Part shown: in pieces, positions 1-5,225 of the stretch
Position numbering within the stretch: the first letter of the stretch is position 1
Layout: each line of letters opens with the position of its first letter
DNA from: an uncultured Clostridia bacterium
Lineage (GTDB): Bacteria > Bacillota > Clostridia > Christensenellales > Borkfalkiaceae
Assembly: GCA_934254755.1 (NCBI GenBank)
Contig: CAKQMM010000034.1
Location: forward strand, 1-8,642
Length of the DNA: 8,642 nucleotides
Direction of reading: 5' to 3'
Notes under the pieces: generated by a model
Databases searched by the model: none
Told to the model about the DNA's origin: nothing
The model's input: the letters and a program-made list of their open reading frames with translations, nothing else
Translations under genes and position numbers: made by a program

Positions 1-96
1 ATATCCTAAACTGTATATAATCCTATTGCACTACCTGTATACTATCTTATTACACTGTACAGCTCGCTCCCGCCGCTGTTTATATAAATATTCCCC

Positions 97-140
97 GTCA
101 CCATGAGCGATGAGCGAAGGGTCTAGGCGGAACGCCGCAT
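97..140 (+). repeat. 44-bp interspersed repeat, copy A ('ERSEESR' family)
   Basis: This block runs from GTCACCATGAGCGATGAG to the GGCGGAACGCCGCAT end. It matches 5151-5194 in 42 of 44 positions, with differences only at repeat positions 7 and 36. It contains a hairpin ACCAT-GA-GC-GATGA-GC-GA-AGGGT (100-122, one stem mismatch) and a second small GGCG/CGCC hairpin. The reverse-complement relatives at 5116-5144 and 5226-5259 belong to the same family. Such repeats are widespread in bacterial genomes and often create phantom ORFs reading HSERSEESR. Confidence 0.85.
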
Positions 141-168
141 TTTTATAAATAATGTGCCTAACGGCTGG

Positions 169-190
169 ATGTTTCGACTGCGCTCAACAT
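169..190. repeat. Hairpin element E, diverged relative of the same repeat family
   Basis: The hairpin is ATGTT-TC-(8 nt)-TC-AACAT: a 5-bp stem followed by a TC/TC internal loop, which reads GA/GA on the opposite strand. This is the same architecture as the elements at 100-122, 5119-5139, 5154-5176 and 5230-5254, with different stem bases. It lies 29 nt after copy A. Confidence 0.6.
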
Positions 191-261
191 GACGAAATGG
201 TGCGGCTCTCAAAAAGCAAACGCAGTTTGCCGCTTCCGCTAACAACTAAATAAAACAATAA

Positions 262-313
262 AAAAAATCAAGAGGAAAAGTTTAAAATCTAAACTTAAAC
301 CACTTGATTTTTT
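262..313 (-). terminator. Probable AT-rich terminator of the XRE regulator gene
   Basis: Outer inverted repeat AAAAAATCAAG (262-272) pairs with CTTGATTTTTT (303-313). A nested AAGTTTA/TAAACTT hairpin lies between them. Read on the minus strand the structure spans the stop codon at 295-297 and ends in a run of T. The stem is low in G+C, so termination efficiency is uncertain. The A/T tails on both sides could also make it act in both directions. Confidence 0.45.
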
Positions 314-525
314 GTTCCGTCGTCATTTTCATATCCGACGAGATAATCTACCGAAATTCCGTAATAGTCCGCAATCACGATGCAGTCGAGAACGTTGGGG
401 ATATGGGTGTTGCTTTCCCAACGGCTTATGTTTTGTTGCTTGATATTCGTGGCTTTCGCAAGTTGCGACTGCGTTAAATTGGCGTTTTCGCGGTGTTCTT
501 TAAGCGATTTGCCTATATCTATCAT
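295..525 (-). CDS. XRE-family HTH transcriptional regulator, probable autorepressor
   Basis: This 76-aa protein is a single Cro/CI-type helix-turn-helix domain. Residues 17-38 hold the signature NLTQSQLAKAT...NISRWE: the scaffold helix starts at the T18-Q19-LA motif and the recognition helix is around Q30-W36. It is followed by the usual P43 turn and the helix ending ISVDYLVG. There is no sensor or peptidase domain, and the size matches stand-alone DNA-binding repressors. The ATG at 523-525 has a G-rich tract (GGGGGCGG) about 8 nt upstream as a possible ribosome binding site. The gene is transcribed away from the triple zinc-ribbon gene, and the gap between them carries three copies of a 16-bp palindrome. 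Autorepression plus repression of the divergent operon is therefore the simplest inference. What relieves repression is not visible. Confidence 0.9.
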   Translation of the reverse strand: MIDIGKSLKEHRENANLTQSQLAKATNIKQQNISRWESNTHIPNVLDCIVIADYYGISVDYLVGYENDDGTKNQVV

Positions 526-553
526 ACTTTTGCCGCCCCCTTTTTTTATTTAC

Positions 554-583
554 ATTTTACACGCATTCGTGTAGATTAGTTGA
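554..583 (-). promoter_or_regulatory. Possible promoter of the XRE gene
   Basis: On the minus strand TAAAAT (559-554) could serve as -10. A weak -35 (TCAACT, 583-578) lies 18 bp upstream. The palindrome at 558-573 would sit in the spacer and touch the -10. The -35 match is poor (3 of 6), so the exact promoter is uncertain. Confidence 0.3.
558..573. promoter_or_regulatory. Operator O1 (16-bp palindrome)
   Basis: TACACGCATTCGTGTA: perfect 6-bp arms TACACG/CGTGTA around a 4-bp centre. It is nearest the XRE gene and overlaps its presumed promoter. It shares the consensus of the sites at 586 and 620, with centre-to-centre spacing to O2 of 28 bp. Confidence 0.75.
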
Positions 584-608
584 CTTACACGAAATCGTGT
601 AGTACAAT
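580..608 (+). promoter_or_regulatory. Promoter P1 of the zinc-ribbon operon
   Basis: The -35 is TTGACT (580-585, 5 of 6 consensus), the spacer is 17 bp, and the -10 is TACAAT (603-608, 5 of 6). The spacer is almost exactly the 16-bp palindrome O2, so a bound repressor would exclude RNA polymerase. The predicted start is near 615, giving a leader of about 65 nt that contains O3. Confidence 0.75.
586..601. promoter_or_regulatory. Operator O2 (best palindrome, inside P1)
   Basis: TACACGAAATCGTGTA: perfect 7-bp arms around AA. It occupies 16 of the 17 spacer bases between the -35 and -10 of P1. It is the most symmetrical of the three sites and probably the main repression site of the divergent operon. 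Confidence 0.8.
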
Positions 609-619
609 TTAACCGAACT

Positions 620-635
620 TACACAAATTCGTGTA
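620..635. promoter_or_regulatory. Operator O3 (16-bp palindrome, one mismatch)
   Basis: TACACAAATTCGTGTA: same consensus with one broken pair (A625 against C630) and an AATT centre. Its centre is 34 bp from that of O2. It lies just downstream of the predicted P1 start and overlaps the -35 region of the possible second promoter at 628-656. Confidence 0.75.
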
Positions 636-656
636 GCGACAAAATAGTTGTATAAT
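628..656 (+). promoter_or_regulatory. Possible second promoter P2
   Basis: A perfect TATAAT (651-656) lies 17 bp after TTCGTG (628-633), a weak -35 embedded in operator O3. The start would fall near 663, only a few nt before the AAGGAG at 667-672. It could be an alternative promoter of the 679 gene or a chance AT-rich match. Confidence 0.35.
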
Positions 657-678
657 ATGTAAAAACAAGGAGAAAACG

Positions 679-2142
679 GTGTTCAGTTACAAATGCAGTA
701 AATGCGGCTCTCAGAATATAAACGTAATTAACGAAGACTTCGGCAAGTGCTTGGATTGCGGCGCAAAACTTATTCTTGAAGACTTGGAAACGGTTGACGA
801 CCGCGTTAAATGTCCTAAGTGCAATTCGGTTGACCTTACGGTTGTCGACGGCGGTTTTGCTAAATGCAACGCCTGCGGTAAAAAATTCATTATCGAAGAT
901 GAAGACGACGCTTTAAGCGAACCCGAACAAAAAAGCGAGTCCGTCGCCGCAACGGCGACCGAGCCCGAGCCGAAAAACGTTGCTATACAATGCGATAAAT
1001 GCGGCTCGACCGACGTTGAAGTTATCGGCGAAGATATGGCTATATGTAAACATTGCCATACGAAGATAATTTTAAATGCGGGCAAAAAAGTCGTCACAAA
1101 CGTTGTAAATAACGTAACGATAAACGGCGGTGATAAAAGTGATTTTAAAGCGTTTGCCGTCGAGCGAACGACCAAAAGCGAAGACTTTTTTCGCGACGCT
1201 ATTATACGAAGATACGCGCAAAAAACCGTTCCCGTCGATTTTATAGACAGAAATTTTGAACCCGTAAAATCGGAATACGAAACGTATTTCAGGGCGGCTT
1301 GCGACGTTAATTTAACCTATTCTGCAAATATCGGATTCAAGCGGCAGGAAAAGTATAAACAATGGAACAATACCGCGGGAAGATACGAAGAAAAGACCCG
1401 AACGGTTATCGACTGGCAACCGTTCAGCGGTTCCGACAGCGGCGAAGTGAAAAAGTTTTATCGCGTCGGCGGCAATGGTGACGCTTTTTTGTTTACCGAG
1501 CACGAAGTCGGCGACAGCGACGGTTCGCTTAATATGCAGGACTACGATTCGGCCACTTTTGAAAAGGGCGAGTTAATCGTCCCCGAACAATCTGATATCG
1601 ACCGTGCAAAACGCTCGTCCATTGCGGCGGTGGGGACAAGGTGCGAAGAAAACCTGCCCGGAGACGTCCACGAAAACTATACCTATAACGGCTTGGCAAC
1701 GGTTAAAAATCTTGAAGTGTATTCCGTGCCGACTTATAGTTTCGGCTACGAAAAGGACTATGAAAAATACAAAATAAGCGGGTTTGCGTTCGGTAAAATC
1801 GAAGCGTTCGGCGATATCGAGAGCGATGAACATAGCCTTGAAGATACGCTTAACAAAAAAACGGGCGTGTTATTCGGTTGCGCGGTAACGGCGTCGCTTT
1901 TGTCGATTATTTTCAGCATAATTTTCGGAATGGTTATTTTCTGCAAACCGCTTGTTTACGTTGCAATCTGCTTAGCGGCTACCGTCGATATAGCGTACTT
2001 AATAGCCCGCAGTTCCGCTAAAAAAGATATGTATAATTCGCGACAAAAAGAAAAGTTGAATAAACTAAGCGACTTTTTAAGCGAAAAGGGCTTGAAGCCG
2101 CTTACTTACGAAGAGCAGTCTTTATTTGGTGTGGCGGAGTGA
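679..2142 (+). CDS. Triple zinc-ribbon protein with two C-terminal membrane segments, function unknown
   Basis: This is a 487-aa protein. The GTG start at 679 is chosen because AAGGAG (667-672) lies 6 nt upstream and the first zinc ribbon begins at once. Three N-terminal ribbons have exactly the same spacing, CX2C-X14-CX2C: C6/C9/C24/C27, C45/C48/C63/C66 and C105/C108/C123/C126. An acidic, low-complexity linker (about 73-99) separates the second and third. Residues 155-390 form a soluble region that I do not recognise. Two hydrophobic helices follow (about 397-421 and 425-443), then a basic, charged tail. The ribbons suggest Zn binding and a protein or nucleic-acid contact on the cytosolic side; this is inferred from the fold only. 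It is the first gene behind promoter P1 and operators O2/O3, so it is probably the main target of the XRE repressor. The next gene follows after 39 nt. No enzyme motif is visible. Confidence 0.85.
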   Translation: MFSYKCSKCGSQNINVINEDFGKCLDCGAKLILEDLETVDDRVKCPKCNSVDLTVVDGGFAKCNACGKKFIIEDEDDALSEPEQKSESVAATATEPEPKNVAIQCDKCGSTDVEVIGEDMAICKHCHTKIILNAGKKVVTNVVNNVTINGGDKSDFKAFAVERTTKSEDFFRDAIIRRYAQKTVPVDFIDRNFEPVKSEYETYFRAACDVNLTYSANIGFKRQEKYKQWNNTAGRYEEKTRTVIDWQPFSGSDSGEVKKFYRVGGNGDAFLFTEHEVGDSDGSLNMQDYDSATFEKGELIVPEQSDIDRAKRSSIAAVGTRCEENLPGDVHENYTYNGLATVKNLEVYSVPTYSFGYEKDYEKYKISGFAFGKIEAFGDIESDEHSLEDTLNKKTGVLFGCAVTASLLSIIFSIIFGMVIFCKPLVYVAICLAATVDIAYLIARSSAKKDMYNSRQKEKLNKLSDFLSEKGLKPLTYEEQSLFGVAE

Positions 2143-2181
2143 CGGCGCGGCAAAACAAAATTCAAATTTCGGGGTGATAAA

Positions 2182-2814
2182 ATGGAAGTAAACGTACATG
2201 GCGGAAAAGTCAAAGACCGCAAAGGGATAATAGTGGTGCTACTTATTATAAGCATTATTGTCTTTTTGCCGACGCTGTTTTTTACTAAAAGTTTATCGGG
2301 TAAAACCGTCGGCGGCAGCAGCGGGCAGGGTAATTATACTAAAGATTTAAAATACGAACTCAATGCCGGTAAAACAGGATATATATTGACAGAGTTTAAT
2401 GGGGGCACTAAAGAAGTTGTTATTCCGCCTTCTTATAAAGATTTATCCGTATTTAAAATCGGTGAAGGAGCGTTTTTTAACAATGACAAAATTACAAGCG
2501 TTGTTATTCCCGATAGTGTGACGAGTATAGGTAAATATGCATTCTATAATTGTAACAAACTCGCAAACGTAACGCTCGGCAATGGTACAGATAGAATAGG
2601 GTTCGGAGCGTTTTATAATTGCACTTCGCTTGCGAGTATAATTATTCCCGACAGCGTGACAAGTATAGGTAGTCATGCGTTTTATACTTCTTTTTCTCTT
2701 AAAACAATAAATTACAAAGGGAGTAAAGGACAATGGGATTCGATTAACAAAGACATATATTGGAATTACAACACAGGTGAATACACCATAAATTACAACT
2801 ACGTTGAAAATTAA
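2182..2814 (+). CDS. Membrane-anchored BspA-like leucine-rich-repeat (LRR_5) protein
   Basis: This 210-aa protein starts at ATG 2182, with GGGGTG 6 nt upstream. A short basic N-terminus (K9-K14) is followed by a hydrophobic helix at 15-34 and a Gly/Ser-rich linker (40-50). There is no cleavage motif after the helix, so it is probably a type II anchor with the bulk of the protein outside. Residues 92-176 carry repeats of the BspA/Treponema pallidum LRR type with a 23-residue period. The 'IG..AF' units recur at I93, I116, I139 and I162, interleaved with 'IPDSVTSIG' strands. The family is commonly surface-exposed and mediates protein binding or adhesion. Three to four repeats is short for the family. 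It lies 39 nt after the zinc-ribbon gene, consistent with one transcript. Confidence 0.85.
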   Translation: MEVNVHGGKVKDRKGIIVVLLIISIIVFLPTLFFTKSLSGKTVGGSSGQGNYTKDLKYELNAGKTGYILTEFNGGTKEVVIPPSYKDLSVFKIGEGAFFNNDKITSVVIPDSVTSIGKYAFYNCNKLANVTLGNGTDRIGFGAFYNCTSLASIIIPDSVTSIGSHAFYTSFSLKTINYKGSKGQWDSINKDIYWNYNTGEYTINYNYVEN

Positions 2815-2840
2815 ATTTTTAAATATAAGGAGAAAAAGAT

Positions 2841-2924
2841 ATGATTATATCAAAAGCACAACTTGAAGAAATTTTGAAAAGCGTATATATTAACCGCAAC
2901 CCGTTTTTGAGTGAAGCGCAGTAG
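2841..2924 (+). CDS. 27-codon small ORF with strong ribosome binding site (small protein or gene remnant)
   Basis: ATG 2841 follows AAGGAG (2827-2832) at a usable distance. It encodes a 27-aa peptide starting MIISKAQLEEILKS and ending FLSEAQ before TAG at 2922-2924. The reading frame is the same as that of the next gene, and no other stop lies between the TAG and that gene's start. It could be a small protein, a translated leader coupling the downstream gene, or the surviving 5' end of a gene broken by a stop mutation. The ribosome binding site is better than that of the following gene. I do not recognise the peptide. Confidence 0.4.
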   Translation: MIISKAQLEEILKSVYINRNPFLSEAQ

Positions 2925-2984
2925 TGTAGTAATTATTTTTATAATATCCAAGTGGAAATTTTATCAAATATAAAGGGAATAATT

Positions 2985-3905
2985 ATGGAAAAACAAGAGT
3001 TATTAGAACAATTAAAAAAAATAAACGAACTTCAGGATGAAGCGCAGAAAGTAGATAAAGAAATAAAGCACACACACGTAAACAAACGTTATATAAGAAA
3101 AATAGTTGTTCCGGATAAGCCAACAGAACCTGTAAAAATTGAAAAACCAATAGCATATCATGAGTCCTTTGATGATTATTTCAGGATAGGAAGTGATTAC
3201 TTCATAAGGACTCCTATCTTTTTAACTGCAGTTGCAATTTTTATTTTTCTCAGTTCATTTTTTAGCGATTTACAATGGTGGACAAATGTACTGAGAAAAA
3301 TCTCAATATCCATAATTGCTCTGGCGGGAATATTTGTCTTTATAGATTTAATTAAATATTTAAAACGGAAATCACAATATCGGGAATATGTAAGTCAATG
3401 TGATTATGAATTTTCTTTGGAAAAAAAGAAATATGAAGCATATCTTCAACAATATGAAAAATACGCTATAGAACTTAAAAATTACGAGAAAATGCGGAAA
3501 TTAGCCGCAAAAGAAGAAGATGAAATATACGATTGCAAAAGAAAAGATACGGAAGAGATGCAAAAAGAGTTGAGAACCGCAAAATACGATCCGATAATTG
3601 CAAAATTAAATGAACAAAACAATGGTTTAATAGCAGATATTTATCTTAAAGATATAAATCAAATAATAAATATACTTGAGCAAGGAAGAGCCGATTCTCT
3701 AAAAGAAGCCTTAAACGTGCTTGAAGATATAAAGTTTAAAGAAGAGCAACTTAATTTAGAGCGGGTCAGAATACAAAATGAACAAATGGCGCGAGAAGAA
3801 TCTAAAGTTGGTATAGAAGTTCAGTGCAATAACTGCATTTACGGAACGACATGTTTAAATTACGGTAAGTTTGCGAATTGCGTTCGTTATAGATCGAGAC
3901 GCTAA
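2985..3905 (+). CDS. Two-TM coiled-coil protein with four-cysteine C-terminal motif, function unknown
   Basis: I chose ATG 2985 (306 aa), because AAAGGG (2972-2977) lies 7 nt upstream; the in-frame GTG at 2952 has no such site. A charged N-terminal helix (1-27) resembles a short coiled coil. Two hydrophobic helices follow at about 76-93 and 106-123, joined by a short loop with two Trp. Residues 125-275 are highly charged (K/E/Q-rich) and probably form a long cytosolic coiled coil. The C-terminus holds C281-X2-C284-X5-C290-X8-C299, a possible metal site, followed by a basic end. The pattern differs from the CX2C-X14-CX2C ribbons of the 679 gene but suggests a shared dependence on metal. Codon use is very AT-rich: 3001-3060 has 17 G/C in 60, against 40 in 60 at 6481-6540. 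This points to separate ancestry. The next gene follows after 14 nt. Confidence 0.8.
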   Translation: MEKQELLEQLKKINELQDEAQKVDKEIKHTHVNKRYIRKIVVPDKPTEPVKIEKPIAYHESFDDYFRIGSDYFIRTPIFLTAVAIFIFLSSFFSDLQWWTNVLRKISISIIALAGIFVFIDLIKYLKRKSQYREYVSQCDYEFSLEKKKYEAYLQQYEKYAIELKNYEKMRKLAAKEEDEIYDCKRKDTEEMQKELRTAKYDPIIAKLNEQNNGLIADIYLKDINQIINILEQGRADSLKEALNVLEDIKFKEEQLNLERVRIQNEQMAREESKVGIEVQCNNCIYGTTCLNYGKFANCVRYRSRR

Positions 3906-3919
3906 CAAAGGAGATTGCT

Positions 3920-4636
3920 GTGAGTGTTTTAAACAAATACATATTAGATGAAAAATATATAGACAAATTTATAGGCATATATAAAAAAGAAGGTGATATT
4001 GGTAGGTTTCACGCATACGATTGGGTTCATAATAAGTTTGAAAAGGCTATACTGGGTATAGAGCCTATAAATTATGACGATTTGGCATTGCACTTATATG
4101 CGTTTTTGGGGAATTGGGGAATGCTCCGTGGTAGTGGATTTCTGCTTTATTTAAACTATAAAAGTTTAGTGCCTATTGTTGAAATTGTTTTAGAAGCTAA
4201 ATATAGATGGTTGTTGAATATAGATATCGACAAACTTATCGCTAATAAAGAAAAATTTATCGAAGCCGTTCTCGAGTTGACTGAAAGAATTCGCAATGTT
4301 TTTAAGGGCAAAAAATATTATAAATTTGATTTAGACGAAAAAGTTTATATTGATAAGGATATCAATGTCAGCGATACGTTTATCGGCAAAATTTTATTGA
4401 GTACGCTCGGCTGTTATATTTCTTGTGATGAATACACAAAGAAGTCCTTAAAAGCGCGTGGAATATCCCAAAATATAAGCAAAAAGCAAGCAGGCGAATT
4501 GGTAGAGTTAATAAAATTAAATGGAACAATGTTAAGTAAATACGTTTCAAAAATGACTCCGCCTGCCACATTTGCAAACTACCCCGTAATGAAAATATTA
4601 GATATGCTGTTATGGCAAGAAGGCTTATATTTGTAA
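3920..4636 (+). CDS. Conserved-looking hypothetical protein, 238 aa
   Basis: The GTG start at 3920 is supported by AAAGGAG (3907-3913) 6 nt upstream and by only 14 nt separating it from the preceding stop, so the two genes are almost certainly co-transcribed. The protein appears soluble and mostly helical. Its most distinctive part is around residues 53-77 (DDLALHLYAFLGNWGMLRG, then SGFLL). This recalls a group of bacterial hypothetical proteins with a similar 'ASWGMxRGSSFLL' core; that is memory-based and I cannot name a family. Another notable stretch is K-rich around 125-145. There are no signal peptide, membrane helix or catalytic motifs that I recognise. It is AT-rich like its upstream neighbour and is the last gene before a strong terminator at 4643. 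Confidence 0.8.
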   Translation: MSVLNKYILDEKYIDKFIGIYKKEGDIGRFHAYDWVHNKFEKAILGIEPINYDDLALHLYAFLGNWGMLRGSGFLLYLNYKSLVPIVEIVLEAKYRWLLNIDIDKLIANKEKFIEAVLELTERIRNVFKGKKYYKFDLDEKVYIDKDINVSDTFIGKILLSTLGCYISCDEYTKKSLKARGISQNISKKQAGELVELIKLNGTMLSKYVSKMTPPATFANYPVMKILDMLLWQEGLYL

Positions 4637-4642
4637 TAAATC

Positions 4643-4680
4643 ATTCGCCCCGCGATATGTTTCGCGGGGCGAATATTTTG
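4643..4680 (+). terminator. Strong intrinsic terminator of the XRE-controlled operon
   Basis: A perfect 13-bp stem, ATTCGCCCCGCGA (4643-4655) with TCGCGGGGCGAAT (4662-4674), encloses a 6-nt loop and is followed by ATTTTG. It lies 6 nt after the stop codon of the 3920 gene. Confidence 0.9.
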
Positions 4681-4782
4681 TTCAAAATTAACCGTTTTTG
4701 TGTTTTAATGGGATAAAACAAGGGGAAATTTGTACAATATTGCAATGATTAAGTTAAAACCGATATAATTTTGTTCAAAATT
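4676..4782. repeat. Two copies of a palindromic 14-mer
   Basis: TTTTGTTCAAAATT occurs at 4676-4689, overlapping the terminator tail, and at 4769-4782. The second copy is part of a 16-bp palindrome AATTTTG-TT-CAAAATT (4767-4782). Spacing is 93 bp. It may be a small binding site or remnants of a repeat; its function is unknown. Confidence 0.5.
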
Positions 4783-4865
4783 GCAAAATTGGGAATTTAT
4801 CATTGAAGTGGAGTAGCGCATTGATAAAATGCGGTGCTATCGGAAAATTTGACCGTTTGTTAGAC

Positions 4866-4886
4866 GGCGGGAGCAAGCCGCCCGCC
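4866..4886. repeat. GC-rich hairpin repeat element
   Basis: GGCGGG (4866-4871) pairs with CCCGCC (4881-4886) around AGCAAGCCG. It is much richer in G+C than its AT-rich surroundings. It resembles short interspersed palindromes of the 'GGCGGGAGCAAGCCGCCC' type; the genome-wide copy number cannot be seen here. Confidence 0.5.
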
Positions 4887-4964
4887 CTACGGGATAGGCA
4901 GATATTAAAGTGCGCAATTTTAAATTAAGTGGGACAATATTATATTTAAATGCGGGCGTGAAAG

Positions 4965-5001
4965 GCTCTCTTGTGTAAAGAGAGCTGTCGGCAAAGCCGA
5001 C
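4965..5001. repeat. Double hairpin interspersed element, left part
   Basis: Two adjacent perfect hairpins: GCTCTCTT/AAGAGAGC (4965-4972 and 4978-4985, loop GTGTA) and GTCGGC/GCCGAC (4987-4992 and 4996-5001, loop AAA). The sequence TTGTGTAAAG in the first hairpin (4971-4980) returns in inverted form as CTTTACACAA near 5065-5074, so this and the next element appear to form one composite repeat. Confidence 0.6.
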
Positions 5002-5036
5002 TGAGAGATTGTAAGTTTATAGGAAACAATCCCCCC

Positions 5037-5088
5037 GTTTTCGCCAAAATGCGAAAACACCCCCCTTTACACAAGGTGGGCAAGGGGG
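5037..5088. repeat. Double hairpin interspersed element, right part
   Basis: GTTTTCGC/GCGAAAAC (5037-5044 and 5051-5058, loop CAAAAT) is flanked by C-tracts. It is followed by CCCCCTT/AAGGGGG (5061-5067 and 5082-5088). The second hairpin's loop holds the inverted copy of the TTGTGTAAAG motif of the left part. Confidence 0.6.
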
Positions 5089-5115
5089 AGGCGTAAAAGT
5101 CAAGCACGCTTCCGC

Positions 5116-5144
5116 GAGATTCTTCACTTCGTTCAGAATGACAG
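5116..5144 (-). repeat. 'ERSEESR' hairpin element C
   Basis: The hairpin is ATTCT-TC-AC-TTC-GT-TC-AGAAT (5119-5139), within GAGATTCTTCAC...AATGACAG. On the minus strand it reads as the familiar CATTCTGAACGAAG type repeat. It faces copy B (5151-5194) in opposite orientation. Confidence 0.75.
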
Positions 5145-5150
5145 AATAGT

Positions 5151-5194
5151 GTCACCCTGAGCGATGAGCGAAGGGTCTAGGCGGCACGCCGCAT
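5151..5194 (+). repeat. 44-bp interspersed repeat, copy B
   Basis: It is 42 of 44 identical to 97-140. It contains the hairpin ACCCT-GA-GC-GATGA-GC-GA-AGGGT (5154-5176), perfect in its outer stem, and GCGGC/GCCGC at 5181-5192. It lies 6 nt after element C and is inverted relative to it. Confidence 0.85.
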
Positions 5195-5225
5195 TATGGA
5201 AACATTTGATATAGAACGCGCTTCG

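Larger units (their letters stand above)
1..294. other. Gene-free left edge with interspersed repeats
   Basis: I see no credible coding region here. Positions 11-58 hold a weak two-copy 24-bp direct repeat starting CTGTATA (about 18 of 24 positions match). Positions 97-230 hold interspersed-repeat material annotated separately, including a small hairpin GCAAAC/GTTTGC at 216-230. No promoter or RNA gene is recognisable. Confidence 0.6.

Noticed and set aside
11..58. 24-bp direct repeat at the left edge
   Set aside because: Only about 18 of 24 positions match in an AT-rich sequence cut by the window edge; too weak to call as a feature.
380..574. 64-codon plus-strand frame opposite the XRE gene
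   Set aside because: The minus strand encodes an unmistakable HTH domain, and this frame would run through the operator region.
558..635. LexA/SOS boxes
   Set aside because: The palindrome ACACG-n4-CGTGT does not match Gram-positive (GAAC-n4-GTTC) or Gram-negative (CTG-n10-CAG) LexA sites, and an XRE gene lies adjacent.
295..679. XRE gene as antitoxin of a toxin-antitoxin pair
   Set aside because: The neighbour is a 487-aa membrane zinc-ribbon protein transcribed divergently; no toxin-like small gene overlaps or adjoins the XRE gene.
711..1175. 154-codon antisense frame opposite the zinc-ribbon gene
   Set aside because: The plus-strand gene has a start signal, repeated Cys motifs and membrane helices; the antisense frame is a by-product with no motif or ribosome binding site.
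2952..2984. GTG 2952 as start of the coiled-coil gene
   Set aside because: No ribosome binding site precedes it; ATG 2985 has AAAGGG at 7 nt.
4946..5155. Minus-strand 69-codon reading frame containing HSERSEESR
   Set aside because: It is entirely made of palindromic repeat elements, and the peptide is the typical phantom translation of that repeat; there is no ribosome binding site.
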